From: Sulfurovum lithotrophicum
Lineage (GTDB): Bacteria > Campylobacterota > Campylobacteria > Campylobacterales > Sulfurovaceae
NCBI RefSeq assembly: GCF_000987835.1
Contig: NZ_CP011308.1
Span: forward strand, 868,001-932,000
Direction of reading: 5' to 3'
DNA: 64,000 nucleotides
The first letter of the stretch is position 1. The number at the start of each line of letters is the position of its first letter. The notes beneath the pieces are model-generated. The model saw only the letters and a program-made list of their open reading frames with translations. It was not told where the DNA came from and did no database searches. Positions 15,820 through 25,138 of this stretch are shown in pieces. The position numbers and the translations under genes are program-made.

Positions 15820-17739
15820 TTATACCTCCTTCAATGCCACAAGCAGTTCCGAGAATACCTGCGCACGTTCACTTTTGTTCTCATGTGTCATGTTGTAGAT
15901 CACTTCGGAGAGTTTCGGTGGTACTCTGGGATTGAGTTTGCTTACTTCGTCACGTTTGATCTTACGGGGGCGTGCCAGGGTTGGTGAAAGTCCATCAACT
16001 GCTTCAAAACGTTTCTCTCCGGTAAGGAGCTTGAAGAGTTTGAGGCCGAAAGTGAAGAGCTCATACTCCTCTCTTCTGCCACTTGTCGGCTCTTTGTCAA
16101 GTTCGAACATCACATTCAGGCCGAGCTTCTCACGAAGGACGTAGTTGATCTTGGTAAAGAATGAGATCGCCTGATAGCTGTAGTTATGGCTGAAAAAACG
16201 TGTCTCGAACGCTTCGAAGGTTTCGCTGCGTTCTTTGTACCCGGCGTATGTTTTGAGCAGATACTTTACATGATGCTTCGCTTCTGTGATCGGAAGTGAT
16301 TTATGCAGGACATGAGCCTCTTTCGCCCTGCGGGTAATCTTCCCGCCTATGAAGATGTGCACACCGTCAACCCTGTTTCCCTCTTCGTCTTTGGCCTTGC
16401 ATCCTTCAAATCCGATATCGGCGATGCCGTGTATGCCACAGCCTTTGGGGCAGGCTGACCAGTTCATGCGTACCTGGGCATTCTCTATGGCCACTTCCGA
16501 GTTGAGGAAATGTGCCATCTCTATAGCGTCGGGTTTGTTGGGGATGACGCCGAAGCTGCAGGTATGTGTACCGGCACAGGCGATCATATCCTGAAAATAG
16601 AGGTTGTTGAATGCTGCATATTTTGCAACAAGCGGACTTGCTTCAAGCCCGCTCAGTTCCTCCTGCGGTATATTGACAAGAAAGAGGTTCTGGTCATAGG
16701 TGAGCCGCAGGTGTCCACTGCCGTAAGTTTGTGCACTTTTTGCTGCTTCGATCATATCGGTACCGCTGAAGATACCGGAAGGCACGATGACCTTGTAGGC
16801 ATAGGTATTGTCTTTGAGCAGTATTTTGTTGGAACCCAGGGCAATGTTCTGGGACTGTACCATGGTCACGCCGGCCTCGGCATAATTTTTGCCTGCTTCC
16901 TCTTTCACCGCCTCTATGAAGGCAGGGACACCCACGTCACTCAGGAGGAAGTGCAGGCGGTTCTTGTTCCGGTTGTCTCGGTAACCGTATCTTTTAAATA
17001 CCCTCAGCAGAGCCGCGTAAAATTCGGGAACTTCATCTGCGGTAACGAAGAGATCGGCATCTTTCGCCTGTACACCGACCCTGGCTCCCAAATAGACATT
17101 GAAGCCGAATCGTCCCTCTTTTTGTGCAAGGACAAAACAGCAGTCATGTCCGAAGATATTACAGGAGTTGGAGAGTGAACCGAGTATCCCGGTATTGAAT
17201 TTACGGGGCAGGGTGGAGATCCATTCAGGATTTTCTATAAATTGCTTTTCGAGTTTGTCTACAATGGGTTTGGTTTCAATGATGTTATCGTAAGCAAGCC
17301 CGTCAAGAGGGTCAGAAACGGTATTTCGTGTATTGTCCGCACCTGTCTGAAATGTGCTAAGCCCCACCTCTTTGAGTGCATGAAGTACTTTGGCAATGTT
17401 CTCTATCTGAATATAGTGCAATACGACCTGCATACGCGTGGAAATATCTATATAGTCATTGGCATAGGTTTGTGCGACTTCCCCGATCCGCAGTGCCTGT
17501 TCATGGATAAGTTGACCGGAAGGAATACGCACCCTCAGCATGAAATCCTCACCCTTGTCAAAGAGGCCGAAACATTTCAGGAAGTAGGCAGAGTCTTCCT
17601 TGGCCAGGCCTTCATACCCGGCAGCTGCGATCTCTTCAAGTCGTGCATAGACCTCCATAGGGGATTTGAGTGCCTTGGTCGTTTCTACTTTATTGATTTT
17701 TTTACTTCGTGCCTCCAGGGCTTTCTCTAAAACATCCAT
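15820..17739 (-). CDS. nirA: Ferredoxin-type nitrite reductase (siroheme)
   Basis: Reduces nitrite to ammonium in six electron steps. The 639 residues contain two nitrite/sulfite reductase ferredoxin-like half-domains and the siroheme/[4Fe-4S] ligands C388, C394, C430 and C434 (CAGTHTC and CPKGC). Arginine-rich siroheme-binding motifs (DISTRMQVVLHYIQ, GSGHLRLTYDQN) are present. About 130 C-terminal residues beyond the usual core are charged and unrecognised. Sulfite reductase is the alternative; the adjacent nitrate genes and narK favour nitrite. It heads the operon, with the fused ferredoxin/DmsC gene next, and is divergent from narK across a gap with two identical palindromes. Confidence 0.87.
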   Translation of the reverse strand: MDVLEKALEARSKKINKVETTKALKSPMEVYARLEEIAAAGYEGLAKEDSAYFLKCFGLFDKGEDFMLRVRIPSGQLIHEQALRIGEVAQTYANDYIDISTRMQVVLHYIQIENIAKVLHALKEVGLSTFQTGADNTRNTVSDPLDGLAYDNIIETKPIVDKLEKQFIENPEWISTLPRKFNTGILGSLSNSCNIFGHDCCFVLAQKEGRFGFNVYLGARVGVQAKDADLFVTADEVPEFYAALLRVFKRYGYRDNRNKNRLHFLLSDVGVPAFIEAVKEEAGKNYAEAGVTMVQSQNIALGSNKILLKDNTYAYKVIVPSGIFSGTDMIEAAKSAQTYGSGHLRLTYDQNLFLVNIPQEELSGLEASPLVAKYAAFNNLYFQDMIACAGTHTCSFGVIPNKPDAIEMAHFLNSEVAIENAQVRMNWSACPKGCGIHGIADIGFEGCKAKDEEGNRVDGVHIFIGGKITRRAKEAHVLHKSLPITEAKHHVKYLLKTYAGYKERSETFEAFETRFFSHNYSYQAISFFTKINYVLREKLGLNVMFELDKEPTSGRREEYELFTFGLKLFKLLTGEKRFEAVDGLSPTLARPRKIKRDEVSKLNPRVPPKLSEVIYNMTHENKSERAQVFSELLVALKEV

Positions 17740-17808
17740 ATGTAAATATACTCCTGCATATAATTGGTTTTATTATAACGTAGTGAACGAAAAATAGTGT
17801 AATTTTAC

Positions 17809-17825
17809 TGATTAAAAATTAATCA
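17809..17825. promoter_or_regulatory. Operator-like palindrome 1 in the nirA-narK gap
   Basis: TGATTAAAAATTAATCA: 7-bp arms with a 3-base centre. An identical 17-mer lies at 17886-17902, 77 bp away centre to centre. The half-site spacing does not fit FNR (TTGAT-N4-ATCAA). Confidence 0.6.
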
Positions 17826-17885
17826 ATTAGTGTATTGTTTGAGTCATTATTACTATTTATTACAGTAGTGATAGGTCTATACGAT

Positions 17886-17902
17886 TGATTAAAAATTAAT
17901 CA
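17886..17902. promoter_or_regulatory. Operator-like palindrome 2 in the nirA-narK gap
   Basis: Identical to the 17-mer at 17809-17825 and placed over the -35 region of narK, 20 bp upstream of its TATAAT. This position suits a repressor or an activator of narK and, through the other copy, of nirA. Confidence 0.6.
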
Positions 17903-17921
17903 TATAGCTTGTAATAATTGA

Positions 17922-17927
17922 TATAAT
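17922..17927 (+). promoter_or_regulatory. narK -10 box
   Basis: A perfect TATAAT 43 bases upstream of the narK start codon, following ATTGA. Confidence 0.5.
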
Positions 17928-17970
17928 TTTAGTGTATACTTCATCAAACATTTGTTTTAAAGGAGAAAAA

Positions 17971-19251
17971 ATGGCTGGATTTAAAGCACTCAAAGGACAG
18001 GGTCACTTTCCGACTCTGTTCATGGCTTTTTTATATTTCGATATGAGTTTCATGGTCTGGACGATGCTCGGACCACTTTCAACGGAGATTGCGGAAGCAC
18101 TGGCGGCACACGGTGAGATCATCACAGCAGGACAGAAGGCGACACTGCTTTCACTTCCTATCCTCTCAGGGGCGATCCTGCGTATCGTACTTGGTTTTGG
18201 GGTCGATAAACTTGGAGCAAAAATGACCGCTCTGATCGCCCAGGCGATCGTTATCGCTTCTTTGCTGCTCGCCTATTTTAAAGGCGGTGATATTACATAT
18301 GACCAGCTTCTGATCGTTGCGCTTGGACTGGGTTTTGCAGGGGCTTCATTTGCCGTGGCACTTCCACAGGCAGGACAGTGGTATCCGCCGAAACTTCAGG
18401 GTGTGGTTTTGGGTATTGCCGGTGCGGGTAACATCGGTGTGGTACTTGACTTCCTCTTCGCTCCGAAGATCGCAGAACTTTGGGGATGGGAGTCTGTATT
18501 CGGTGTCGGTGCGATAATGGCTATTGCAGTATTTATTGCTTACATGTTTCTGGCAAAAAATGCTCCTGAGTCTGTCTATAAAGCAAGACCGAAAAAGGTT
18601 TCCGATTACCTTAAACTGCTTCGTGATAAAGATACATGGTGGTTCAACCTTTTCTATGCCATCTCTTTTGGTGGTTTCGTAGGGTTTGCAGGCTATATGA
18701 AGGTTTACCTAATGAACACTTATCAGGCAGATATGAGTGCCTTCGGGCTTAATGTGCTCGATGAGCCAAACGTCAAGGTTATCGCTGGTTATTTCGGTGC
18801 CCTTACCATCTTTGCCGGTGCGGTACTCAGACCTGTCGGAGGGAACATTGCAGACAAGATCGGAGGCGTGAAGGCGCTTTATTTCTTTTATGGTGCGGTT
18901 GCGGTACTGGCTGCGATCCTTGCATTGCTCGATCTGCCGTTCTTTGTTGCGATCTCCGTGCTTTTCTTCATTATGGCAAACCTTGGTATGGCAAACGGTG
19001 CGGTCTTCCAGCTTGTTCCGCAGCGTTTCGGCAAAGATATTGGTATTATGACCGGTATCGTGGGATGTGCCGGAGGTCTTGGAGGTACGGCGCTCATCAA
19101 AACGCTTGGTTGGTCCAAAGGTGCCTTTGACGGCTATATGGCAGGATTTCTCATCTTTGCAGCTGTCGTACTTGTGGCCATTGCCGGACTCAGTTTTGTC
19201 AAGACCAGATGGAGAACGACCTGGGGAGTGAATGCAGGTGGAATGATCTGA
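17971..19251 (+). CDS. narK: Nitrate/nitrite transporter, MFS family
   Basis: 426 residues with twelve hydrophobic segments of the NarK/NasA-type major facilitator. The nitrate signature segments GLGFAGASFAVALPQAGQWYPPKLQGVVLGIAGAGNIG and MANLGMANGAVFQLVPQRF are present, with the conserved arginines. I chose ATG 17971 behind AAAGGAG; an upstream in-frame start (17932) lacks a ribosome site. It probably imports nitrate for assimilation. A short hairpin (GAAATGAT-GTA-ATCATTTC, 19258-19276) follows; it has no T-run, so it is not a convincing terminator. Confidence 0.9.
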   Translation: MAGFKALKGQGHFPTLFMAFLYFDMSFMVWTMLGPLSTEIAEALAAHGEIITAGQKATLLSLPILSGAILRIVLGFGVDKLGAKMTALIAQAIVIASLLLAYFKGGDITYDQLLIVALGLGFAGASFAVALPQAGQWYPPKLQGVVLGIAGAGNIGVVLDFLFAPKIAELWGWESVFGVGAIMAIAVFIAYMFLAKNAPESVYKARPKKVSDYLKLLRDKDTWWFNLFYAISFGGFVGFAGYMKVYLMNTYQADMSAFGLNVLDEPNVKVIAGYFGALTIFAGAVLRPVGGNIADKIGGVKALYFFYGAVAVLAAILALLDLPFFVAISVLFFIMANLGMANGAVFQLVPQRFGKDIGIMTGIVGCAGGLGGTALIKTLGWSKGAFDGYMAGFLIFAAVVLVAIAGLSFVKTRWRTTWGVNAGGMI

Positions 19252-19317
19252 TACAGTGAAATGATGTAATCATTTCGGTATACTTTTCGTCATTTTAATA
19301 AAGAGGTGATTCACAGT

Positions 19318-21321
19318 ATGATAAAAAGTTTTATTTTAATGGTGTCAAGTACACTGCTTTTTGCGAGTGATACATCTTCAGGGCAGGGGAATACACTCTT
19401 GTACCTGCTCTTGCTGCTGCTTCTTCTTTTGTTCGTTTTTTTCTTTTTTGCAAAACGTATGCAGTCAGAAAGAGCAAAAGCGAAAAAGGAAGCGAAGACT
19501 AGTGGGGAGAGAGGTACGAACCCGGAAGTGCTTGAAGCATATCGTATCGAATCCAAAAAGATCAAGATAGAGAATCAACCTTTCAGGTTGAGCGGCCTGT
19601 TGCACATCCTTACAAACAAGATCGGAAAAGCGCTAAAAGCACACAACCATCATCTTCACTATGATGTAGACAGTGAAGTAGGTCGGTATATTGTCGGTGA
19701 CAATGATTATATTGAGCAGATACTCGAAGCGCTTCTTAAGAATACCATCGTACTCGGTACCGACTCAGAGATCGTTTTGAGCATATTTAGATCGAGACAG
19801 AACTTCCTTGTGTTTGATGTGAGCAATGAGAAAGGGGTCATTTCCAAAGTAGACTGTCGGGAGTATCTCACTACCGAGAGTATCTCTACCGAGAAGAGTG
19901 AGGAGCTGAATAGCTTTGTCAAAGCCAAAAAGATTGCTGAAGCCATGGGTGGATCGCTCACATTAAGCAGCAATAAGCGCTCCGGGACACACTACACGTT
20001 AAAAATCCCTTATATTCCGGACAAAGACAACAGAAGCCATCAGCAGCAGTTGAAAAAATTCCTTGAGGGGAAACGAGCCCTGTTTATCGGGAAGACGAAG
20101 TATGAGACCAAGCGGGTACAATACATTTTTGAAACCTACGGCATTAAAATAAGTGATATGAAACTCGAAGATTTTGAAAAGAAGAAACCGGATCTCAGCC
20201 GGTACGATATGGTTATTATCCGCTCATCGGATCTGACAGCAAAACATATCGCTTTCTTCAAAAGGATCTATGAGAATCCAAAGAGTGAATTCAAGATCAT
20301 AATCAGCCATGAACTGTTCGAACCGGAGAATAAAATCGCTCTGGGCAAATCAATCGCACATGCGGAGCTCTTCAATCCTGCCATTATCGGGGATGTGGAA
20401 GAAATTCTCTACCAGATGTTCATTCTCAAGAGCAAGGCGGTCAAAGGGATCAGCAATATGGAGGTATTTGACCCTGAGACATTTGTTCTGAAGGGTAGCA
20501 GATCGGTCAGAGAGGGAGATCTGAAAAAGTTCAGCGGCGCGCATATTGCAGTAGCAGAGGACAGCAAGGTTGACCAGCGGGTCATTCGCAACATTCTTAA
20601 CAAGGCAGAGGGGGCTTCTCTTTTCTTTGTCGAGAACGGACTCGATATGATCAAACTGCTTGAAGAAAAAGAGATCGATATCATTTTTACCGATATCAAT
20701 ATGCCGCTTCTCGATGGCTTGACTATGACGAAAAGGATACGCTCCAATCCAAAATGGGAGAATATCCCTATCATATCGATCTCATCCATGGCTTTCAAAC
20801 ACGAGATAAGATCGATGGTACTTGCCGGTATGAATGCGACCATCTCCAAACCGATCACAGCGCAGGAGGTCTATAGGGCGTTGGAGAGATTTCTGAAAGT
20901 AACCCCTGCCATGCAGGCAAGAAGTTTGAAAAAAGAGCAGAAGCGAAACGTCTATACCGATTATGACCGAAACATTCTTGATGTGCAGAAGGGACTGGAT
21001 GAGGTAGGTGAAGAGCTGCAGTATATGGAAATATTGCTTGAAACCAGGGAAACACTGAAAGGGAGTGCAAAGCAAGTGTCAAAATTGATCTATGATGATG
21101 AATACCTTGCAATGAAAGCGTATGCCAGATCCCTGAGAGATTTGTATAAAAATATTCATGCAAACGAAATGGTAAAGATATTGGATGAGTTGACACACTA
21201 TGTCTATATAAACAAAAAGGTCTACTTGATGGAGTATACAGCGCTTTATCAGAAAAACTGGATGGACCTGCAAAAAGAGATTGACCGGTTTGTTGCGTTT
21301 GTCATTGACGAAGAGTCATAA
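19318..21321 (+). CDS. Membrane-anchored signalling protein: degenerate histidine-kinase ATPase plus response-regulator receiver
   Basis: 667 residues. A leader and strong membrane segment (LLYLLLLLLLLLFVFFFFA, residues about 27-45) are followed by a HATPase-like domain (IGDNDYIEQILEALLKN..., later AEAMGGSLTLSSNKRSGTHYTLKIP). A middle domain resembles a pseudo-receiver. A clear receiver domain follows with phospho-acceptor in DIIFTDINMPLLDGL and a C-terminal lysine region (SKPI). I see no histidine H-box and only weak ATP-binding motifs, so it may sense and bind rather than phosphorylate. ATG 19318 follows AAGAGGTGA. It overlaps or abuts the kinase/phosphatase gene downstream, so the two likely act together, perhaps on nitrate transport. 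Confidence 0.7.
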   Translation: MIKSFILMVSSTLLFASDTSSGQGNTLLYLLLLLLLLLFVFFFFAKRMQSERAKAKKEAKTSGERGTNPEVLEAYRIESKKIKIENQPFRLSGLLHILTNKIGKALKAHNHHLHYDVDSEVGRYIVGDNDYIEQILEALLKNTIVLGTDSEIVLSIFRSRQNFLVFDVSNEKGVISKVDCREYLTTESISTEKSEELNSFVKAKKIAEAMGGSLTLSSNKRSGTHYTLKIPYIPDKDNRSHQQQLKKFLEGKRALFIGKTKYETKRVQYIFETYGIKISDMKLEDFEKKKPDLSRYDMVIIRSSDLTAKHIAFFKRIYENPKSEFKIIISHELFEPENKIALGKSIAHAELFNPAIIGDVEEILYQMFILKSKAVKGISNMEVFDPETFVLKGSRSVREGDLKKFSGAHIAVAEDSKVDQRVIRNILNKAEGASLFFVENGLDMIKLLEEKEIDIIFTDINMPLLDGLTMTKRIRSNPKWENIPIISISSMAFKHEIRSMVLAGMNATISKPITAQEVYRALERFLKVTPAMQARSLKKEQKRNVYTDYDRNILDVQKGLDEVGEELQYMEILLETRETLKGSAKQVSKLIYDDEYLAMKAYARSLRDLYKNIHANEMVKILDELTHYVYINKKVYLMEYTALYQKNWMDLQKEIDRFVAFVIDEES

Positions 21322-21352
21322 GTATGATCTTCAACCGGAGGTAGATGCAAAT

Positions 21353-22987
21353 ATGCCAAAACAAAACATTGAGACATCCGGCTTTACGCTGGCAAAAGGT
21401 ACGCAGCTTAAAGGGGATGACTTCTTTGAGGTGAAAGTGATGGAGAACATTACCGTTGCGGTGGTTTGTGACGGGGTGGGAGCGGCGGCCCAGGGTGCTG
21501 ATGCTGCCAGACGGACCACGCAGTTTTTGATGCAGTCACTCAAGAACCGTCCGCGCAGCTGGAGTATGGAGAAGTCCATTCGCCATTTTATTGAAAATAT
21601 CAACCGTGTACTGTACCTTGAATCGATGGAACAATATGAGCGTGAAGAGCTGGTAACGACATTGACGCTGGTGGTTATAGAGGGAGACAGGCTTTACGGT
21701 GCCAATGTGGGGGACAGCCGTATCTATCTGACGCGTAACGGTCAGTTTGCACAACTCTCCCTGGATCATGCCATGGATGAAGAGGGTATGGAGAATGTGC
21801 TCACAGCCGCTATCGGGCTCGAGGAGCACGTGGAACCGTACTATTTTGAGAACAACCTTCAGGCAGGAGACCGCATACTGCTCTGCAGTGACGGACTTTA
21901 CAATGAACTTTCACAGGAAGAATTGGCGGACGGATTGAAGATGGGGGCTTCATTTCTGGTCAAAAAGGCCAGTAAAAAACACAATGATGATCTGCCGGAC
22001 GATACTACGGCGGTTATTATCGAGATCAAAGAGCTCGATCCGAGGCTGAAGCTGAAAGAGACGGAACTGATCATCCGGGAACAGTATAAAAAAGGTGAGG
22101 AGATCGACGGCTACAGACTCCTCAAACCGCTGATACAGAACAACCGTACCTGGCTCTGTGAAAAGAAGGGAGTACAGTATGTCATCAAGTTCGCTCCATT
22201 CGAAGCATTGGAGGATGAGACCATACTGGATCTGTTCGTCAAAGAAGTCTGGATGGCGAAACGCCTCAAGGCAGGGTTCTTCCCCAAAGCGGTCATCCCC
22301 AGAAAACGTACCCACCGTTACTACATCATGAGTTATGTGGAGGGTACGCCGCTGAAAGAGTACATTGCCAAAAAACCGGTTTCAGTCGACTTGGGCGTGG
22401 AGCTTGCGCGTTTCCTGCTGAAGATGTCACAGTTTCTGATCAAACTCAATCTGGTGCATGGCGATATCAAAGCGGAAAATATCATCGTAACGAAACGTAA
22501 AGAGAAGATCGTGTTCAAAATGGTCGATTTCGGCAGTATTACGGAAGCCTATTCCAATGTGACACGTGCGGGTACCCCATCCTATCTGGCACCGGAACGT
22601 TTTGCCCAGGCGCCCATTACAGAGCAGACCGAGATCTATGCTATTGGCGTGACACTTTATGAGGCACTGACGCGGAAGTTTCCCTTCGGTGAGATAGAAC
22701 CGTTTCAAAATCCTTCTTTTGACAAAACACCCAAACACCCGACAAAGTACAATGCAAAGATACCCGAATGGCTGGAAAGCGTTATACTCCGTGCCGTAGA
22801 GACCAATCTGGATAAACGCTACCATAATTATTCGGAAATGCTCTACGAGATCGACAATCCCGAGAAAGTACGGCCTTACTTTGACAAGAATCTTTCTTTC
22901 ATAGAACGGAACGAAATGATGGTCTACAAAGTAGGTTTTGTAACAATGTTCATACTGAATATTGTGCAGCTGCTTTTTTGGCATTGA
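21353..22987 (+). CDS. PP2C-type phosphatase fused to a Ser/Thr protein kinase
   Basis: 544 residues. Residues about 10-230 form a PP2C domain (VVCDGVGAAAQG, GANVGDSRIYLTR, LCSDGLYNELS and DDTTAVIIEI, giving the metal aspartates). Residues about 255-510 form a Hanks-type kinase with HGDIKAENI, the DFG of MVDFGSITE, and APERF. A C-terminal membrane helix (VGFVTMFILNIVQLLF) anchors it. I chose ATG 21353 (MPKQNIETSG), preceded by GGAGGT. The same bifunctional protein is known to sit beside nasA/narK-type transporter and nirBD genes in Pseudomonas, so it is probably part of nitrate assimilation control. It follows the sensor-like gene closely. Confidence 0.8.
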   Translation: MPKQNIETSGFTLAKGTQLKGDDFFEVKVMENITVAVVCDGVGAAAQGADAARRTTQFLMQSLKNRPRSWSMEKSIRHFIENINRVLYLESMEQYEREELVTTLTLVVIEGDRLYGANVGDSRIYLTRNGQFAQLSLDHAMDEEGMENVLTAAIGLEEHVEPYYFENNLQAGDRILLCSDGLYNELSQEELADGLKMGASFLVKKASKKHNDDLPDDTTAVIIEIKELDPRLKLKETELIIREQYKKGEEIDGYRLLKPLIQNNRTWLCEKKGVQYVIKFAPFEALEDETILDLFVKEVWMAKRLKAGFFPKAVIPRKRTHRYYIMSYVEGTPLKEYIAKKPVSVDLGVELARFLLKMSQFLIKLNLVHGDIKAENIIVTKRKEKIVFKMVDFGSITEAYSNVTRAGTPSYLAPERFAQAPITEQTEIYAIGVTLYEALTRKFPFGEIEPFQNPSFDKTPKHPTKYNAKIPEWLESVILRAVETNLDKRYHNYSEMLYEIDNPEKVRPYFDKNLSFIERNEMMVYKVGFVTMFILNIVQLLFWH

Positions 22988-23032
22988 ATTTTATCATATT
23001 GACTCTTCCCACGGCTTTTGCCGCAGGCAGCG

Positions 23033-25045
23033 TTATTTTAACTGATCTTCAAAATAGTGTATAAGGTTTTGTATCGATACTGTATTTTTGTCCCCCTCAT
23101 ACGTTTTGAATGTTTTGAACAGGTCTTTCCCGATCTCTTCGCCAAGTGTTCTGTAGGCTTCCCATTGTTTTGCGTCAAAGAACTGGTCCACCGTTGATTC
23201 ATGCGGAAAGTCAGGATGATAGTTCTTGTAAGAGTAAAAATCATTCTTCCTTTCCTCTTTTTGGAGCTTCTCTGTCTGTGCTGTCACAGATGCTTTGACA
23301 TACACAAAATACCCAATACATTGTTTCTCTGCTCCAGCTTCAGGTAATTCATAGATCCTGCCTATGGCATAGTGTTGCCGGCTCTGTCCTGTGCAGAGAT
23401 CAGGATGGATCAGTTTTTCAGGATCCTGCTCATCGGGAAATTCAATACTGATCTCCAGCTCATTCCTTGCACGGATCAGAAGATTCTGCAAGTCTGAAAA
23501 GCTGTAGTCCGGGTCGGCTCCGGCATCGGATGCGATGATCAGTTTGCATTTTCTTCTGAGGAGTTCAAAAACAGCAAGGTTTTCAATGTTTCCGCCGTCC
23601 GAAAGATTGACCCTGATCCTGCGAGAATGCATCGTTCCAAAAAGTTCTGCGATATTGTAATAGGGCCACAGTGTCAGGGCATAGCGGTATTTTTCTGCTG
23701 TCCATACAGCAATCTGCCTCAGTATGGCGGAAAGGCGGGATCTAAGACCGGAGGTTTCATAAGAAGAGGGGTCGAAGATCTTTGGGTTGAGTGCCCAGTA
23801 CCCGAGTCTGAGATTCAGCAGGGTCATAAAGAAGGAGAGCAGTCTGTTGGACTTGTACCCCATGCTCGGATTGACCGCGGCTCCCGATATGGTCAATGCA
23901 GTGGCAAGGGTCATGCGTCTGTACTCGACTTTGTCGGTAGGGATATAGCCTGTGATCTTGGAACCGCAGTAAAGCGGAGAAAGGAGAAAATAGTCGCAGC
24001 TCTTCATACCAGAGATCGCTTTGTCTGCCTGAAGATTGAGGGTAGTATTGATCAGAGGATAAGGGGCAAACGTCCATTTCTTCCCCTCTTCCTTTTCTGC
24101 CAATTCACAGAGCTTTGTGTCGCTTCCATGAAGAAAAGCATCTTTCAGACGAAAGCGGTAAAAACGGTGGGAAGAGAGGATGTTGGGATTGGCAAAAAAG
24201 CCTGTAGTGATCATCAGGAGACCAAAACCCAGTACATACACTATGCTGTGCATGGAGCCAAAACAGTCACAGAGCATTTGCAGCTTTATACCGCTGTAGC
24301 CTGCTGCTGCAATGAGAATGACAAGGACCGTCCCACTGTAGAACAGGCATTTTGCCGACCATAATACTTTTGAGATATAGCGCAAGGGGTGGAAAAAGTA
24401 GTACCATACAAGGAGTGCTAAGAAGAGGGAAAGCAGAAGAGTATTGAGAAAAGCCGGTGTATCAGGCAACTGTTCTCCCACATAGATAAAGGTAAAAAGT
24501 GTAAAAGCGAAAAAGAGCAGGAACCAGAGGGAGTGCAGCAGGATCTGTATCAGGGTATTGAGATAAAAGTTAAAACTTTCAAATACCTTTCTCCACCCTT
24601 TCCCCGGACGAAGGTAATCCCCGTGGGCTTTAAGATGATCTATCTCTTCCTTGGCAAATAGGGTATCATAGTTATGCGTCTGTTTCAAACGGTTTTGTAC
24701 GAAACTCCCCAGGTATCCTCCGCCCGATACTGTAGAGAGGTAGTCGGCATGTCTGAAGATGCCCTGATCATTCAGTGCTTTTAGGAACCCAAGATTGAAG
24801 GTGGCAGAACGGATACCCCCGCCTGAAAGGGCGATCGCAAAGGTATCAAAAGGGGCATCCTCTATAAGGTCGGGTTCTACAGCTTTGGTTTTCGCTTGTG
24901 TTTCGGTGCTTCTCTCTGCTTTCTCTGTTTTCAGCTCCAGTTTCTTTCTCCGAAGCCTGACAGCCTGTATCTCTTCTTCGATCAAACCTTCCTGTTCTTT
25001 ATTCTCGGTTATCACGGAAAATTTTTTTACCTGAACTTTTTCCAT
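23033..25045 (-). CDS. Patatin-like phospholipase with membrane segments
   Basis: 670 residues. The patatin domain is split: the oxyanion loop GGGIRSATFNLG and the nucleophile serine (STVSGGGYLG) lie near residues 75-125. The aspartate of the dyad is in LSDGGNIENLAVFELL, about 350 residues later. Between them lie four or five hydrophobic segments, so the enzyme is integral to a membrane. Start ATG 25045 follows AAGGAGTGAAC; the longer frame to 25078 has no ribosome site. Expected activity is lipid acyl hydrolysis; the substrate is unknown. Confidence 0.78.
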   Translation of the reverse strand: MEKVQVKKFSVITENKEQEGLIEEEIQAVRLRRKKLELKTEKAERSTETQAKTKAVEPDLIEDAPFDTFAIALSGGGIRSATFNLGFLKALNDQGIFRHADYLSTVSGGGYLGSFVQNRLKQTHNYDTLFAKEEIDHLKAHGDYLRPGKGWRKVFESFNFYLNTLIQILLHSLWFLLFFAFTLFTFIYVGEQLPDTPAFLNTLLLSLFLALLVWYYFFHPLRYISKVLWSAKCLFYSGTVLVILIAAAGYSGIKLQMLCDCFGSMHSIVYVLGFGLLMITTGFFANPNILSSHRFYRFRLKDAFLHGSDTKLCELAEKEEGKKWTFAPYPLINTTLNLQADKAISGMKSCDYFLLSPLYCGSKITGYIPTDKVEYRRMTLATALTISGAAVNPSMGYKSNRLLSFFMTLLNLRLGYWALNPKIFDPSSYETSGLRSRLSAILRQIAVWTAEKYRYALTLWPYYNIAELFGTMHSRRIRVNLSDGGNIENLAVFELLRRKCKLIIASDAGADPDYSFSDLQNLLIRARNELEISIEFPDEQDPEKLIHPDLCTGQSRQHYAIGRIYELPEAGAEKQCIGYFVYVKASVTAQTEKLQKEERKNDFYSYKNYHPDFPHESTVDQFFDAKQWEAYRTLGEEIGKDLFKTFKTYEGDKNTVSIQNLIHYFEDQLK

Positions 25046-25138
25046 GTTCACTCCTTCTTTAGGTATGAATATTTCCAATTATAGCACGATTTGTACCCAT
25101 CAGATACTCTTTTTGACAGCCCAAATATTGAAATAGAA

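Noticed and set aside
17809-17902. FNR/NssR binding sites
   Set aside because: The palindrome has TGAT and ATCA nine bases apart, not four, and no Crp/Fnr gene is adjacent; the regulator was left unnamed.
19258-19276. Terminator after narK
   Set aside because: The hairpin is AT-rich, has 8-bp arms and no run of T after it; not convincing.
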